Assembly: GCF_003258515.1 (NCBI RefSeq)
Contig: NZ_QGEH01000004.1
Coordinates: 282,319-346,318, forward strand
Length of the DNA stretch: 64,000 nt
Direction: 5' to 3'
Source of the DNA: Marinobacter bohaiensis
GTDB taxonomy: Bacteria > Pseudomonadota > Gammaproteobacteria > Pseudomonadales > Oleiphilaceae
The position numbers and the translations under genes are program-made. Below, piece after piece: positions 41,788 to 50,239 of the stretch. The stretch's first letter is position 1. Every line of letters starts with the position of its first letter. The notes beneath the pieces were generated by a model that worked only from the letters and a program-made list of their open reading frames with translations, had not been told where the DNA came from and made no database searches.

Positions 41788-43515
41788 TTACCAGGCGTTG
41801 ATGGGCGTGAATGTGCTGGCCTCGGCTTCCACGTTGACGATCCGGAACGTCACACGCATGTTCGACAACCACTCGGCTTCGGTTTTCGGAGCGCAGGGAT
41901 CCCCGGAGCACATGCCCGTCTTGGGCTCGGTAATGCCGTGGCCGAGGGTGACGAACTGGCTCTCGTCCATGGTCTGGCCGCGGTCCTCGGCGTACTTCAG
42001 CACCACGTCCCGCACTTCGATGGCCCGGCTCATCGACAGATTCCGGGCGGATTGCCGGATTGAACGCAGCGTGCTGGCGTTCGCGCCGTTGTGCTTTTTC
42101 TTCAGGTAGTTCAGTGGGTCGGAATGGCCTTCGACGGTGATCACAGCGCCGCCATAGGTCGCGGCCAGTTCCAGGACCTGATCAAACTTGGCCGCGTACT
42201 GCTTCGGGCTGAACGCGGTCTGGTTGGGCTTGAAGTTGATGTCGAATTCCATCAGGGCGTTCTTTTCCAGACTGCCCGACTCGTCCATGCTGGCAACGAC
42301 AGAAGACGCCTTGTTGTTGTCAAAGCCCGGCAGTGAGGCGCGGCGCTGATCGAAGACGCCACCGGCGAAGTCGCCGTAGTTCCAGTCGGCGGTCTCCATC
42401 GCGTAGGCGGACGACAGCATGCCGGTGGCCACCAGGCCACTCTGGATTTCATCATTGATCGACTTCCAGGAACGCGGCTTGGCGGGGGTCGCCCAGTCGA
42501 CGTTCCCCTGCATACCGACGGTTTCCACGTCCCGCCACATCTGCTGCGCTTCGTCTTCGGCGCCGGGATCACCCAGCAGGTAATCGCCCACGGCTTCCCA
42601 GTCGACCACCTGTTTGACCACGTTCTCGCGCAGCTTTTCCTCGGCGCTGAACAACGCCTTGGTCAGGTTCTTGATCTGGTCCCGGTGATTGCGCAGGTAG
42701 TCGGCCCGCACCACGTAGACTTCGGAGATCAGACGGTTGGCCGACTTGGTGGACAGCATCGTGCGTGCGCCTTTGACGGAGCCTTCGGCCCCGGTGCCGA
42801 CTTTGCCGCCGCTGGTCAGGATGCGGGCGTCCGAGGAGGTCACGAACGCGGCATCGATGGCGTCGTCCTCTTCAAAGGCCCGCCCCGGCGTGCCCTCGCC
42901 GAAGCCCATCAGGTTTTCGGTATAGAGGATCGTGGGCTCTTGCCAGGTCTGGCCGGCCTCTTGCGCGGCCTTCTTGCCGTCAGAGAGAATGCGCGCCAGA
43001 TAGGACACGTGCGGACCATAGGCCTGGATGACGATGGTCTTGCCGGAGAGATCCTGGGCGCTGTTGATGCCGGGCCGGACCACGATGGCGTCAGCCCCGT
43101 TGGAGAAACCATGCTGGTAGAACGCGACCTGTTGGGTCCGGTCGTCCCCCTCGGTCAGGTCGGCGACGGCGTTCAGCATGCCCTGGGTGCCGCGCATGAT
43201 CGGCGTTTCACAGCTCAGGTAGTCTTCCAGCTGATCGCGAATGTCGTTCTCAAGCTCAAGTTTGACGTTCAGGTCATTGCGACCAAACTCGCCGCCCTGG
43301 TTCGGTTCCAACTGGTAGTCGTTGGCAAACAGCGTCACCGTATCCACCCCGGTGGTCCGGATCGGCAGGATAAGCGGATCGACGGACCGGCAATCCTGGA
43401 CGGCAGGGTCCATAACATCCGATAGGGGCTTGCCGTCTATAAAATCCTCGGCCAAAGCCGTCGAGCCGGCCGACCAGGCCAGCGTGGCCATCAGGGCCAT
43501 GCGAGTCATTCGCAT
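41788..43515 (-). CDS. Fusion of a periplasmic binding domain with a C-terminal OmpA peptidoglycan-binding domain
   Basis: A 575-residue secreted protein (signal MALMATLAWSAGSTALA). Residues about 45-360 form a substrate-binding-protein fold of the nitrate/taurine/phosphonate kind (VTLFANDYQLEPN, FSNGADAIVVRPG, KTIVIQAYGPHVSYLARIL, EVYVVRADYLRNHRDQIKN). Residues about 440-570 form an OmpA-C domain (INFKPNQTAFSPKQ, VITVEGHSDPLNYL, NLSMSRAIEVRDVVLKYAE). The fusion would tether a ligand-binding domain to the cell wall. It may sense an unknown ligand and pass the state to the VWA lipoprotein encoded next. Confidence 0.9.
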   Translation of the reverse strand: MRMTRMALMATLAWSAGSTALAEDFIDGKPLSDVMDPAVQDCRSVDPLILPIRTTGVDTVTLFANDYQLEPNQGGEFGRNDLNVKLELENDIRDQLEDYLSCETPIMRGTQGMLNAVADLTEGDDRTQQVAFYQHGFSNGADAIVVRPGINSAQDLSGKTIVIQAYGPHVSYLARILSDGKKAAQEAGQTWQEPTILYTENLMGFGEGTPGRAFEEDDAIDAAFVTSSDARILTSGGKVGTGAEGSVKGARTMLSTKSANRLISEVYVVRADYLRNHRDQIKNLTKALFSAEEKLRENVVKQVVDWEAVGDYLLGDPGAEDEAQQMWRDVETVGMQGNVDWATPAKPRSWKSINDEIQSGLVATGMLSSAYAMETADWNYGDFAGGVFDQRRASLPGFDNNKASSVVASMDESGSLEKNALMEFDINFKPNQTAFSPKQYAAKFDQVLELAATYGGAVITVEGHSDPLNYLKKKHNGANASTLRSIRQSARNLSMSRAIEVRDVVLKYAEDRGQTMDESQFVTLGHGITEPKTGMCSGDPCAPKTEAEWLSNMRVTFRIVNVEAEASTFTPINAW

Positions 43516-43541
43516 AAAACAGTCCTTTAGTGAGATTGGGT

Positions 43542-43979
43542 TTACGGGTTGATCAGAATGTCGGCACGGGCCAGCCGGCGCTGATAGGCGCGATCACTCT
43601 CGCCCTCTTTCCTCTCCAGGGCTTCGGTGCCGCCAAGGCCGACGGTATCGATGCGCTCCGGCTCGATACCTTTGTCCTCCAGTCGGGATTTGATGAATTC
43701 GGCGCGCCGCTCCGACAGGGCCAGGTTAGCCTGCTCGTCGCCTCGCGAACCGGTGTAGCCGGTCACGAGAATGCCGGCCTCCGGCCGGGCCAGACTTTCC
43801 CTGACGGCTTTGGCAATGATCATCGCGGCGTCGTCGTCCAGGTCGGTGCCGCGATCGAACAGCACCGTGAGGGAGACCGGCTGCTCCAGCGCCCCCTGCG
43901 AATTCAGGAAAGGAATCAGCGCCACGGCAATGATGACCAGCAGCGCGCCGGCGGATCGGGACATCCAGGTTCGGTTCAT
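43542..43979 (-). CDS. OmpA-family protein with N-terminal membrane anchor
   Basis: A 145-residue protein from the ATG at 43979 (AGGAAACT upstream). One membrane helix (GALLVIIAVALIPFLN) precedes a compact OmpA-C domain: LTVLFDRGTDLDDDAA, ILVTGYTGSRGDEQANLALSERRAEFIKSRL. The variant carries Gly-Tyr where TDxxG is usual. It is first in the six-gene operon, 26 nt before the SBP-OmpA gene. It probably anchors the complex to peptidoglycan from the inner membrane. Confidence 0.85.
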   Translation of the reverse strand: MNRTWMSRSAGALLVIIAVALIPFLNSQGALEQPVSLTVLFDRGTDLDDDAAMIIAKAVRESLARPEAGILVTGYTGSRGDEQANLALSERRAEFIKSRLEDKGIEPERIDTVGLGGTEALERKEGESDRAYQRRLARADILINP

Positions 43980-44403
43980 AGTTTCCTCATCGGGACTCGC
44001 TGGCACAGCTTAACGGCCCTGTCCGGTGGGCCTGACCAACTCGTCCGTTGTGTCGCTCAGTGAAGACCGGACGAAATAGGGAGACCGCCAAAGCGGGTGC
44101 CGGAGGGACTCGCAGACTTCAGCGATTGATCCGATGGCAACGTGATGCGGGATAAACCGGAAGGGTGGAGCGACCGGCGAAGGGGAGCGTCGTCAAACGA
44201 CAGTATCGCGCCGGCGCGCGCAGAAACACCTGACGTCAGGGCATTGGTCGGCATGATTTCAATCCTTGAAGAGATAATACGTTCGATTCCCTATCGGATG
44301 CCGAGTCTATCGGCCCAACGCTGCTTTGTGTAGCCCTGAACGCCGGGTTTGCGGGATGGGTGGGATTTCACGCGTTCAGCGGGCGGCCCCGCTCAGCTCG
44401 CAC
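43980..44403. other. Non-coding interval upstream of the envelope operon
   Basis: Short open frames here (about 65 codons on either strand) have no ribosome-binding site and look random. The interval must contain the operon promoter for 43979 and the end of the DUF302 transcript. I cannot place promoter boxes. Confidence 0.4.
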
Positions 44404-44865
44404 CTACTCCACTGCCGCTCCCACCAATGCCCCCAGCGCCTTCTCGATCTTGCCGATGACCTCGTCGCAGCCCTCGATGTCGTGGCGCTCTTTCAGGTAC
44501 TGCGGATCGTTGTAGCCGACCCACACCTGGCCCTCGGCGTCTTGCCAGATTAATGCTTTCTGGGGCAGATCGATGGCGACGGATTGGGTGCACTGCATCA
44601 GGGGCGTGCCGACGTTGGGGTTGCCGAAGATGACCACCTCGGTGGGCCGCAGGTCGAGGCCGGCTTCGCGGGCGCCCAGGGCGTGGTCGATGCGGGTGAA
44701 CACGGTCATGCCCTTGGCGTCGAGCGCGTCTTCCAGGTTGTCGGCGGTGGTCTCGACGCTGTGAGGGCTCTGGACGGTGATGAGGCCGTCGGCGGCGGAG
44801 GCGTGAGCAGAAAAGATCTGCAAAGTGGCCATGAGCGGGACAAGTGAAAAGAGAGTGAAGCGCAT
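44404..44865 (-). CDS. DUF302 family periplasmic protein
   Basis: A 153-residue protein from the ATG at 44865 (GGAG 9 nt upstream). The signal peptide is FTLFSLVPLMATLQIFSAHAS. VQSPHSVETTADNLEDALDAKGMTVFTRIDHALGA and EVVIFGNPNVGTPLMQCTQSVAIDLPQK are the DUF302 hallmarks. The fold is small and alpha/beta; a lipid or nucleotide ligand is suspected in other members, not proven. It is a single gene on the minus strand. Confidence 0.9.
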   Translation of the reverse strand: MRFTLFSLVPLMATLQIFSAHASAADGLITVQSPHSVETTADNLEDALDAKGMTVFTRIDHALGAREAGLDLRPTEVVIFGNPNVGTPLMQCTQSVAIDLPQKALIWQDAEGQVWVGYNDPQYLKERHDIEGCDEVIGKIEKALGALVGAAVE

Positions 44866-45004
44866 AGCGGTCAACTCCGGTCAAGAATGACGTCATACCG
44901 AGGCGCACCACCGACCGGGATATCGTTAAGCCGGTACAGCCCCGTCCGGCAAGTGTAGCCGTTGCAGAGCGATCGGCCAGCTTGCGCCGCCCGGCCAAGC
45001 ACCA

Positions 45005-45748
45005 TCAACGCGGTGCCAATCGCGCCTCAATCTCCGCCTTGCACTTAACCAGCTCTGCCTTGAGGTAGCCGCCCCCCTCGTCGAATCGTGTCCTCGGCAC
45101 CGCAAGCGACAAAGCGTAGTGCTCCGCCCCACCGCATTTCAGGGTCACGCCCAGGCCGCAGACACCGTTGGCGTGCTCCTCGCAGTCGTAGGCGACCCCC
45201 TCGCTACGGATATTGTCGAGCGTCGCCCGAATCGCCTCATGATCCGTTAATGTGTTGGCCGTGCGGCGCTCTAGCGGTCTTTCAGCAAGTACCGATGCAC
45301 AGTCGTCGACCGCCATTTCCGCCAGCAGCGCTTTACCGTGGGCTGTGCAATGTAATGGGAAGGCGGTTCCCACCGCTGAAATCACGCGCAGTTCCTGATC
45401 CGATCCGTACTGGGCCACCAGGATGGCATGGCCGTCGCGGTAGACGCTCAGGTCCACCGTTTCACGGGTTCGCCGTCCCAACACTTCCATCGCCGGGCGT
45501 GCAATGTCGGCCACATCCACATGAGCGGCAGCGGCCAACCGTGCCAGAGCCGGTCCGAGCCGAATGCCATTCGTTGTCGTGATCACCAGTTGCTGCCCTT
45601 CCAGCGATGCCACCAGACGGTGGACCGTAGTGCGCGGCAAACCGGTCTGTTTGGCGATTTCACCCAGGCTCATGCCGTGGGCCTGCGTTTCCAACGCCTT
45701 CAGTACGGCCGCGGCCCGCGCCACCACCTGTTTTCCGTTTTCACTCAA
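45005..45748 (-). CDS. IclR-family transcriptional regulator
   Basis: A 247-residue protein with a TTG start (AAGGAAG 6 nt upstream). No better ATG exists: the first downstream ATG would remove half of the DNA-binding helix. The N-terminal winged helix includes SLGEIAKQTGLPRTTVHRLVASLEGQQLV. The C-terminal effector domain includes AHGKALLAEM and GVAYDCEEHANGVCGLGVTL. Divergent from an MFS transporter with a two-copy operator between, it probably senses the transported substrate and controls that gene. Confidence 0.9.
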   Translation of the reverse strand: MSENGKQVVARAAAVLKALETQAHGMSLGEIAKQTGLPRTTVHRLVASLEGQQLVITTTNGIRLGPALARLAAAAHVDVADIARPAMEVLGRRTRETVDLSVYRDGHAILVAQYGSDQELRVISAVGTAFPLHCTAHGKALLAEMAVDDCASVLAERPLERRTANTLTDHEAIRATLDNIRSEGVAYDCEEHANGVCGLGVTLKCGGAEHYALSLAVPRTRFDEGGGYLKAELVKCKAEIEARLAPR

Positions 45749-45814
45749 AAGAACTTCCTTAAGACGGGTTCCAACCTATTGACAGGATACCGGCTCAGCC
45801 ACAACATAGCACTA

Positions 45815-45847
45815 TCCATTATACGGAACACCAATCCATTATTCGGA
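45815..45847. promoter_or_regulatory. Tandem IclR-type operator
   Basis: TCCATTATACGGA (45815-45827) and TCCATTATTCGGA (45835-45847) are near-perfect repeats, 20 bp apart or two helical turns, each with inverted TCC/GGA ends. They lie 10 bp before the MFS start and 67 bp before the IclR start. Confidence 0.75.
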
Positions 45848-45856
45848 CGAACTGGT

Positions 45857-47008
45857 ATGAACAAGCACCCTGAAATCTCACCGATGGGCGGGCTGACACT
45901 GCTGTTTGTTGCCTGTCTGACCATCATGGTCGGCTGCGTGATCCTGCCTGGATTGCCAGCCATTGCCAGGCAGCTGGGTGTTGAGGATGCCGCCAGTTGG
46001 CTGGTAACCACACCATCGCTGGGCGTGGTCCTGTTTGGCGTTTTTGCCGGGCAGTTGATCCAGAAAGTGGGGCTCTATCGCGCTCTGTGCGGTGGACTCT
46101 TCGCCTACGGCCTACTGGGCGCGGCAGGTGGCCTGCTGACAGGCCCGGTCGCGATCTTCACGGATCGCCTGCTGCTGGGCGGCGCCACGGCGGTGGTGAT
46201 GGCGTCCGGCACCGGGCTGATCTCGGCGTTCTACAGCGGCCGCAAGCGGCTGAACATGATTGCCCGACAAGGCATGAGCATTGAACTTGGAGGCGTGATT
46301 TTCCTGAGCCTCGGCGGCGTCCTGGCCGGACTCGCCTGGTTCTGGCCGTTTGCCCTGTACCTGATTGCCTGGCTGATGCTGGGCATGGTGTGGCTGTTCG
46401 TGCCCCAGCCACCCGAGCACGCCGACGAAGGCAACTCCCCCAACGCACCGCTGGATGGCGCCATCAAACGCGTCTTTTTTGCCGCGGCGGGCTCGATGAT
46501 CGCTTTCTTTATCGGCGTGATCGTACTGCCCTACCGGCTGCACGATCTGGGACTGAACGAGTCCCAGACCGGCTACTTCCTGTCGTTCGTCTCGCTGGTC
46601 GCCGTGGGTGCGGCCGGCGCGATGCCCAAAGTCGTTCGCCGGGTTGGCGAGTACAACACCCTGCTCACCGCTTTTATCAGCTACGGTTTGGCGCATTTAC
46701 TGTTTTCGCAAACCGGCAGCGTGCCGGTCATGATCGTCGGCGGCCTGTTGCTCGGTGGCGGGTTTGGGCTGTCAGTGCCGCTGGTGAATCACATGACGGT
46801 CGAGCAAAGCCATCCATCGGTGCGCGGGCGCAACCTGGCCTACCTGTCCATTGCCCTGTTCAGCGGACAGTTCCTGTCGGCGTTCTCGGAGCTGATTCCC
46901 GGGAGCTCTCAGCACGTGTTTCTGACTGCGGCGGCGTTTGCCATCGTGTATGGCGCTCTGCTTTGGTCGACCCACCGGCGACGCCGGCTGGTTGTGGAAC
47001 AGGGATAA
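45857..47008 (+). CDS. Major facilitator superfamily transporter
   Basis: A 383-residue inner-membrane protein with 11-12 hydrophobic segments. ARQLGVEDAASWLVTTPSLGVVLFGVFAGQLI contains the MFS loop region and RLLLGGATAVVMASGTGLISAFYSGRKR the second. It is shorter than typical 400-450-residue drug exporters. The IclR-type regulator encoded divergently, with its tandem operator, suggests induction by a specific small molecule, perhaps an aromatic acid. The substrate is not identifiable. Confidence 0.88.
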   Translation: MNKHPEISPMGGLTLLFVACLTIMVGCVILPGLPAIARQLGVEDAASWLVTTPSLGVVLFGVFAGQLIQKVGLYRALCGGLFAYGLLGAAGGLLTGPVAIFTDRLLLGGATAVVMASGTGLISAFYSGRKRLNMIARQGMSIELGGVIFLSLGGVLAGLAWFWPFALYLIAWLMLGMVWLFVPQPPEHADEGNSPNAPLDGAIKRVFFAAAGSMIAFFIGVIVLPYRLHDLGLNESQTGYFLSFVSLVAVGAAGAMPKVVRRVGEYNTLLTAFISYGLAHLLFSQTGSVPVMIVGGLLLGGGFGLSVPLVNHMTVEQSHPSVRGRNLAYLSIALFSGQFLSAFSELIPGSSQHVFLTAAAFAIVYGALLWSTHRRRRLVVEQG

Positions 47009-47033
47009 AAAAGCCGCACCCATGGGTGCGGCT
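47007..47033 (-). terminator. Terminator of the glucose dehydrogenase gene
   Basis: On the minus strand the perfect stem AGCCGCACCC / GGGTGCGGCT is followed by TTTTTT, 28 nt downstream of the gcd stop. It overlaps the MFS stop codon. Confidence 0.88.
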
Positions 47034-47060
47034 CTCGGCTCTACGGCGAGTGTCTCGCCG

Positions 47061-49448
47061 TTACTTCCTGTCGGCTCCGTCAGGCAGGGCGTAGGCGATC
47101 ACGTAGTCACCGCGATCCGGGGACTGGCGGGCGCCTCCGGCGGTAACGACGATGTACTGCTTGCCCGTTTCCGGCGAGACGTAGCTCATCGGGCCGCCCT
47201 GGCTGCCGACCGGCAGGCGCTGTTTCCACACCTCTTTGCCGGTGGCGCTGTCGAAGGCGCGCAGGTAGTAGTCCTGGGTGCCGGCGAAGAACACCATGCC
47301 GGACTCGGTCGCCAGGCTGGGCCCCAGCGTCGGCAGCCCGACTTCCACCGGCAGGTGCATCTTGATGCCCAGCGGGCCGGTGTCCTCGACCGTGCCCACC
47401 GGCACCTGCCAGGCGATCTTGCGCTGCTTCAGGTCGATGGCGGTCATGGTGCCGAACGGCGGCTCCTGACAAGGCACGCCCATCGGCGACATGAAGCGGT
47501 TCCGCAGGGAGCCATACGGCGTTCCGGTCTGGGAGGCGGCGCCCATTTCCACACCGCCACCTTCCTGGCTCTCCATCGTGTCGCGCGGCAGCAATTTGGT
47601 CCACAGCCCCAGGCGCATGTCGTTGACGAACAGGTAGCCGCTGTTCGGATCGATGGAGGCGCTGCCCCAGTTCATGCCGCCCAGCGAGCCGGGCCATTGC
47701 AGGGAAAGGTCTTCGCCCGGCGGGGTAAACAGGCCGTCGTAGCGCATCTGTTTGAAGGCGATGCGGCACATCATCTGGTCGAACGGCGTGGCGCCCCACA
47801 TGTCCGCTTCAGTCAGGGTCTGGGTGCCGATGGACGGCAGACCGGTAGACAGCGGCTGGGTGGCGGCGTAGTGCTCGCCGTCGGCGTTGCCCTGGGGCGC
47901 CGGACGTTCCTCTACGCGGGCGATGGGCTTGCCGGTTTCGCGGTTGAGCATGAAGACCTGCCCGGCCTTGGTGATCTGGATCAGCGCGGGGATGGTGCCG
48001 CCCTGGCCGTCTGGCAGATCGTAGAGCGTCGGCTGCGCCGGCAGATCGTAGTCCCACAGGTCATGGTGTACGGTCTGGAACACCCAGCGTTCGGCGCCGG
48101 TCTTGCGGTCCAGGGCGACAACGGCGGAACTGTACTTGTTGTCCCGCTCCGAACGCTGGCCACCCCAGGCATCCGGCGTGGTGTTGCCGGTGGGCAGGTA
48201 CACCATGTCCAGCTCGGGATCATAAGCCATGGAGGTCCACACATTCGGCGTGGCGCGGGTGTAGGGTTCGTCCGTTTCCGCGTTGGGATCGGTACGGCCC
48301 AGGTCCCAGGACCAGACTTTCTCGCCGGTCACCACGTTGAACGCCCGCACCACACCGCTGGGCTCGCCCACTTCGATGTTGTCGGCCACGCGACCGCCGA
48401 CGATGATCATGTCATCCGCCACCAGCGGCGCGGCGGTCAGGGTGTAGAAACCGGGTTTCACCTCGCCCATGCCCTGGGTCAGGTCCACGGTGCCGGCCTC
48501 ACCAAAGCCCTCGCACAGCTCGCCGGACTCGGCGTCCAGCGCGATCAGGCGGGCGTCGATGGTGGTCATGAAGATGCGACGCTGGCACGCGGCCGGAGAT
48601 GCGGGTTCGTTCTCCGCCGTCGCCGACGGGGCCGGCTGCTCGTAATAACCCAATCCGCGACAGCGCTGCCAGTTGGGTGCTGTCGCTTCGGAATCGTAGG
48701 ACCAGCGCTTCTCGCCGGTATCCGCATCCAGCGCAAACACCTGGTTGTGCGGCGTGCAGACGTAGACGGTGTCGCCGATCTGCAGCGGTGTGGCCTGGTC
48801 CTCGGCGCCGAAGCCGTCGCTCTCGGGGACGTCGCCGGTGCGGTAGGTCCAGGCGACTTCCAGATCCTTCACGTTGGCCCTGGTGATCTGATCGAGGGCG
48901 GCGAAGCGGGTGCCCTCGGTGGTGTTGCCCCAGGCTTTCCAGTCGCCGTCCGGCTCGCCCTGGGCGGACGGCGCCACATCCGGCGCACCGGAAGCCACGA
49001 CTTCCGGCTTAACCTGGAACATGTGCACAAAGCCGGCCACCAGGGCCACGGCCAATACGGCGGCCACCCCGAAGGCACCGCGGCCGGCGCGGCCCCCGCT
49101 GGCCCGTACCAGTGCCGGATAACACAGGGCGATCACCACGGCCATCACGCCGAACATGAACAGGCGCGACACCAGCGGCCAGAAGTCCAGCCCCGCATCG
49201 AACAGGGCCCAGACGATGGTAAGAACGAAGGCGGCTCCAAACAGCCAGGCGCCCGCCGGACGCTTGCGGGCGATCAGCACGCCGGCGGCGGTCGTGGCCA
49301 GCCCCATCAGGGCAAAGTACCAGCTGCCCCCGAGCGTAATGAGATAGACGCCGCCCACCAGCAGGGCGATGCCGACGAGCGCTGATAAAGCGCCAACCAG
49401 GGACAGGAACCAGCGGCCCCCGCCTGACGCATCGGATTGTGAGGTCAT
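47061..49448 (-). CDS. gcd: Membrane-bound PQQ-dependent glucose dehydrogenase
   Basis: A 795-residue protein, almost exactly the length of E. coli Gcd (796). The ATG at 49448 follows AGGAAG. Five N-terminal membrane segments (residues about 12-135) anchor it, then an eight-bladed quinoprotein propeller faces the periplasm: WKAWGNTTEGTRFAALDQI, TPLQIGDTVYVCTPHNQVFALDADTG, IFMTTIDARLIALDAESG, GNTTPDAWGG, GSLGGMNWGSASIDP. It oxidises aldoses to lactones and passes electrons to ubiquinone. No PQQ synthesis genes are in the window, so the cofactor must come from elsewhere. Transcription is monocistronic. Confidence 0.95.
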   Translation of the reverse strand: MTSQSDASGGGRWFLSLVGALSALVGIALLVGGVYLITLGGSWYFALMGLATTAAGVLIARKRPAGAWLFGAAFVLTIVWALFDAGLDFWPLVSRLFMFGVMAVVIALCYPALVRASGGRAGRGAFGVAAVLAVALVAGFVHMFQVKPEVVASGAPDVAPSAQGEPDGDWKAWGNTTEGTRFAALDQITRANVKDLEVAWTYRTGDVPESDGFGAEDQATPLQIGDTVYVCTPHNQVFALDADTGEKRWSYDSEATAPNWQRCRGLGYYEQPAPSATAENEPASPAACQRRIFMTTIDARLIALDAESGELCEGFGEAGTVDLTQGMGEVKPGFYTLTAAPLVADDMIIVGGRVADNIEVGEPSGVVRAFNVVTGEKVWSWDLGRTDPNAETDEPYTRATPNVWTSMAYDPELDMVYLPTGNTTPDAWGGQRSERDNKYSSAVVALDRKTGAERWVFQTVHHDLWDYDLPAQPTLYDLPDGQGGTIPALIQITKAGQVFMLNRETGKPIARVEERPAPQGNADGEHYAATQPLSTGLPSIGTQTLTEADMWGATPFDQMMCRIAFKQMRYDGLFTPPGEDLSLQWPGSLGGMNWGSASIDPNSGYLFVNDMRLGLWTKLLPRDTMESQEGGGVEMGAASQTGTPYGSLRNRFMSPMGVPCQEPPFGTMTAIDLKQRKIAWQVPVGTVEDTGPLGIKMHLPVEVGLPTLGPSLATESGMVFFAGTQDYYLRAFDSATGKEVWKQRLPVGSQGGPMSYVSPETGKQYIVVTAGGARQSPDRGDYVIAYALPDGADRK

Positions 49449-49722
49449 TGAATGCACTTCCTGTTGATCGACAGACAACAGCGCCGTGGAATACGGAAGG
49501 GACCGCAACACGGGCGCTGCTCAGGTTAGATTAGTAAGCTCATGATTGATGAAGAGGGTAAGACGGGGCAATACGTAAAGGCTGACAAATCAATGACTTT
49601 TCGCGCCACTCATATGCCGGTTTTGCTATTCGAAACAGACAGCGGCCAGCACTCGGCGCCCCTGGCGCACTGGCCGCGTCACCCAAGGTGGCCGCTCGGG
49701 ACACGAACGTCCGGAAAAAGGC

Positions 49723-50157
49723 TTACTCAGGCAGCGTTTCGCCGGAACCGCCCATCTCCGCCGGGACATCCTTCATCTTCGTCAGACCGTCCTTGATCGG
49801 CAGGACCGTCTCCTGGTAATGCACGTGGATGGCGGGCCTGAACGGGAAATCCGGGATCACCGCGGCGTAGACGTCCGTCAGTCCCATGGCGGGATGATCG
49901 GTAAAGACGTGGCCGCCACAGGTCTTGCACCACTTCCGATAGCTCGCCGACGTCTTGTTATAGGTTGCGACGTTGTCGGCGCCCCGGGTCACTTCAACCG
50001 CGTCCGGTTTCCACAGCGTAAACGCATTGACCGGACCGGCTGACCAGCGTCGGCAGGACTCGCAATGACAGTAGCCCATCGCGTCCGGCTCCCCCTTCAC
50101 CGTGAATTGAACGTCTCCGCAGAAACAGCTCCCCCTGTAGGTAGGCTGGTCGCTCAT
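49723..50157 (-). CDS. GFA/CENP-V-domain zinc protein
   Basis: A 144-residue protein with GGGAGGTC before the ATG. Cysteine sets RGSCFCGDVQF, GYCHCESCRRW and KWCKTCGGHVFTDHP match the zinc-binding GFA/CENP-V fold. The family is named for glutathione-dependent formaldehyde activation, but most members have no proven activity. No formaldehyde-pathway genes are near. It is a single gene on the minus strand. Confidence 0.93.
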   Translation of the reverse strand: MSDQPTYRGSCFCGDVQFTVKGEPDAMGYCHCESCRRWSAGPVNAFTLWKPDAVEVTRGADNVATYNKTSASYRKWCKTCGGHVFTDHPAMGLTDVYAAVIPDFPFRPAIHVHYQETVLPIKDGLTKMKDVPAEMGGSGETLPE

Positions 50158-50239
50158 AATGACCTCCCCGATGGCTGGACGCGCCGCCCTGATTATCGAT
50201 CAATTCTCGACCACCTTACGCCTTCGATGGCCTTCAACG

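Noticed and set aside
44057..44333. Two overlapping short frames on opposite strands before the DUF302 gene
   Set aside because: No start signal, no conserved pattern, mutually overlapping; treated as non-coding.
46938..49385. 815-codon plus-strand frame
   Set aside because: Antisense shadow of gcd with His/Gly/Arg-rich composition.
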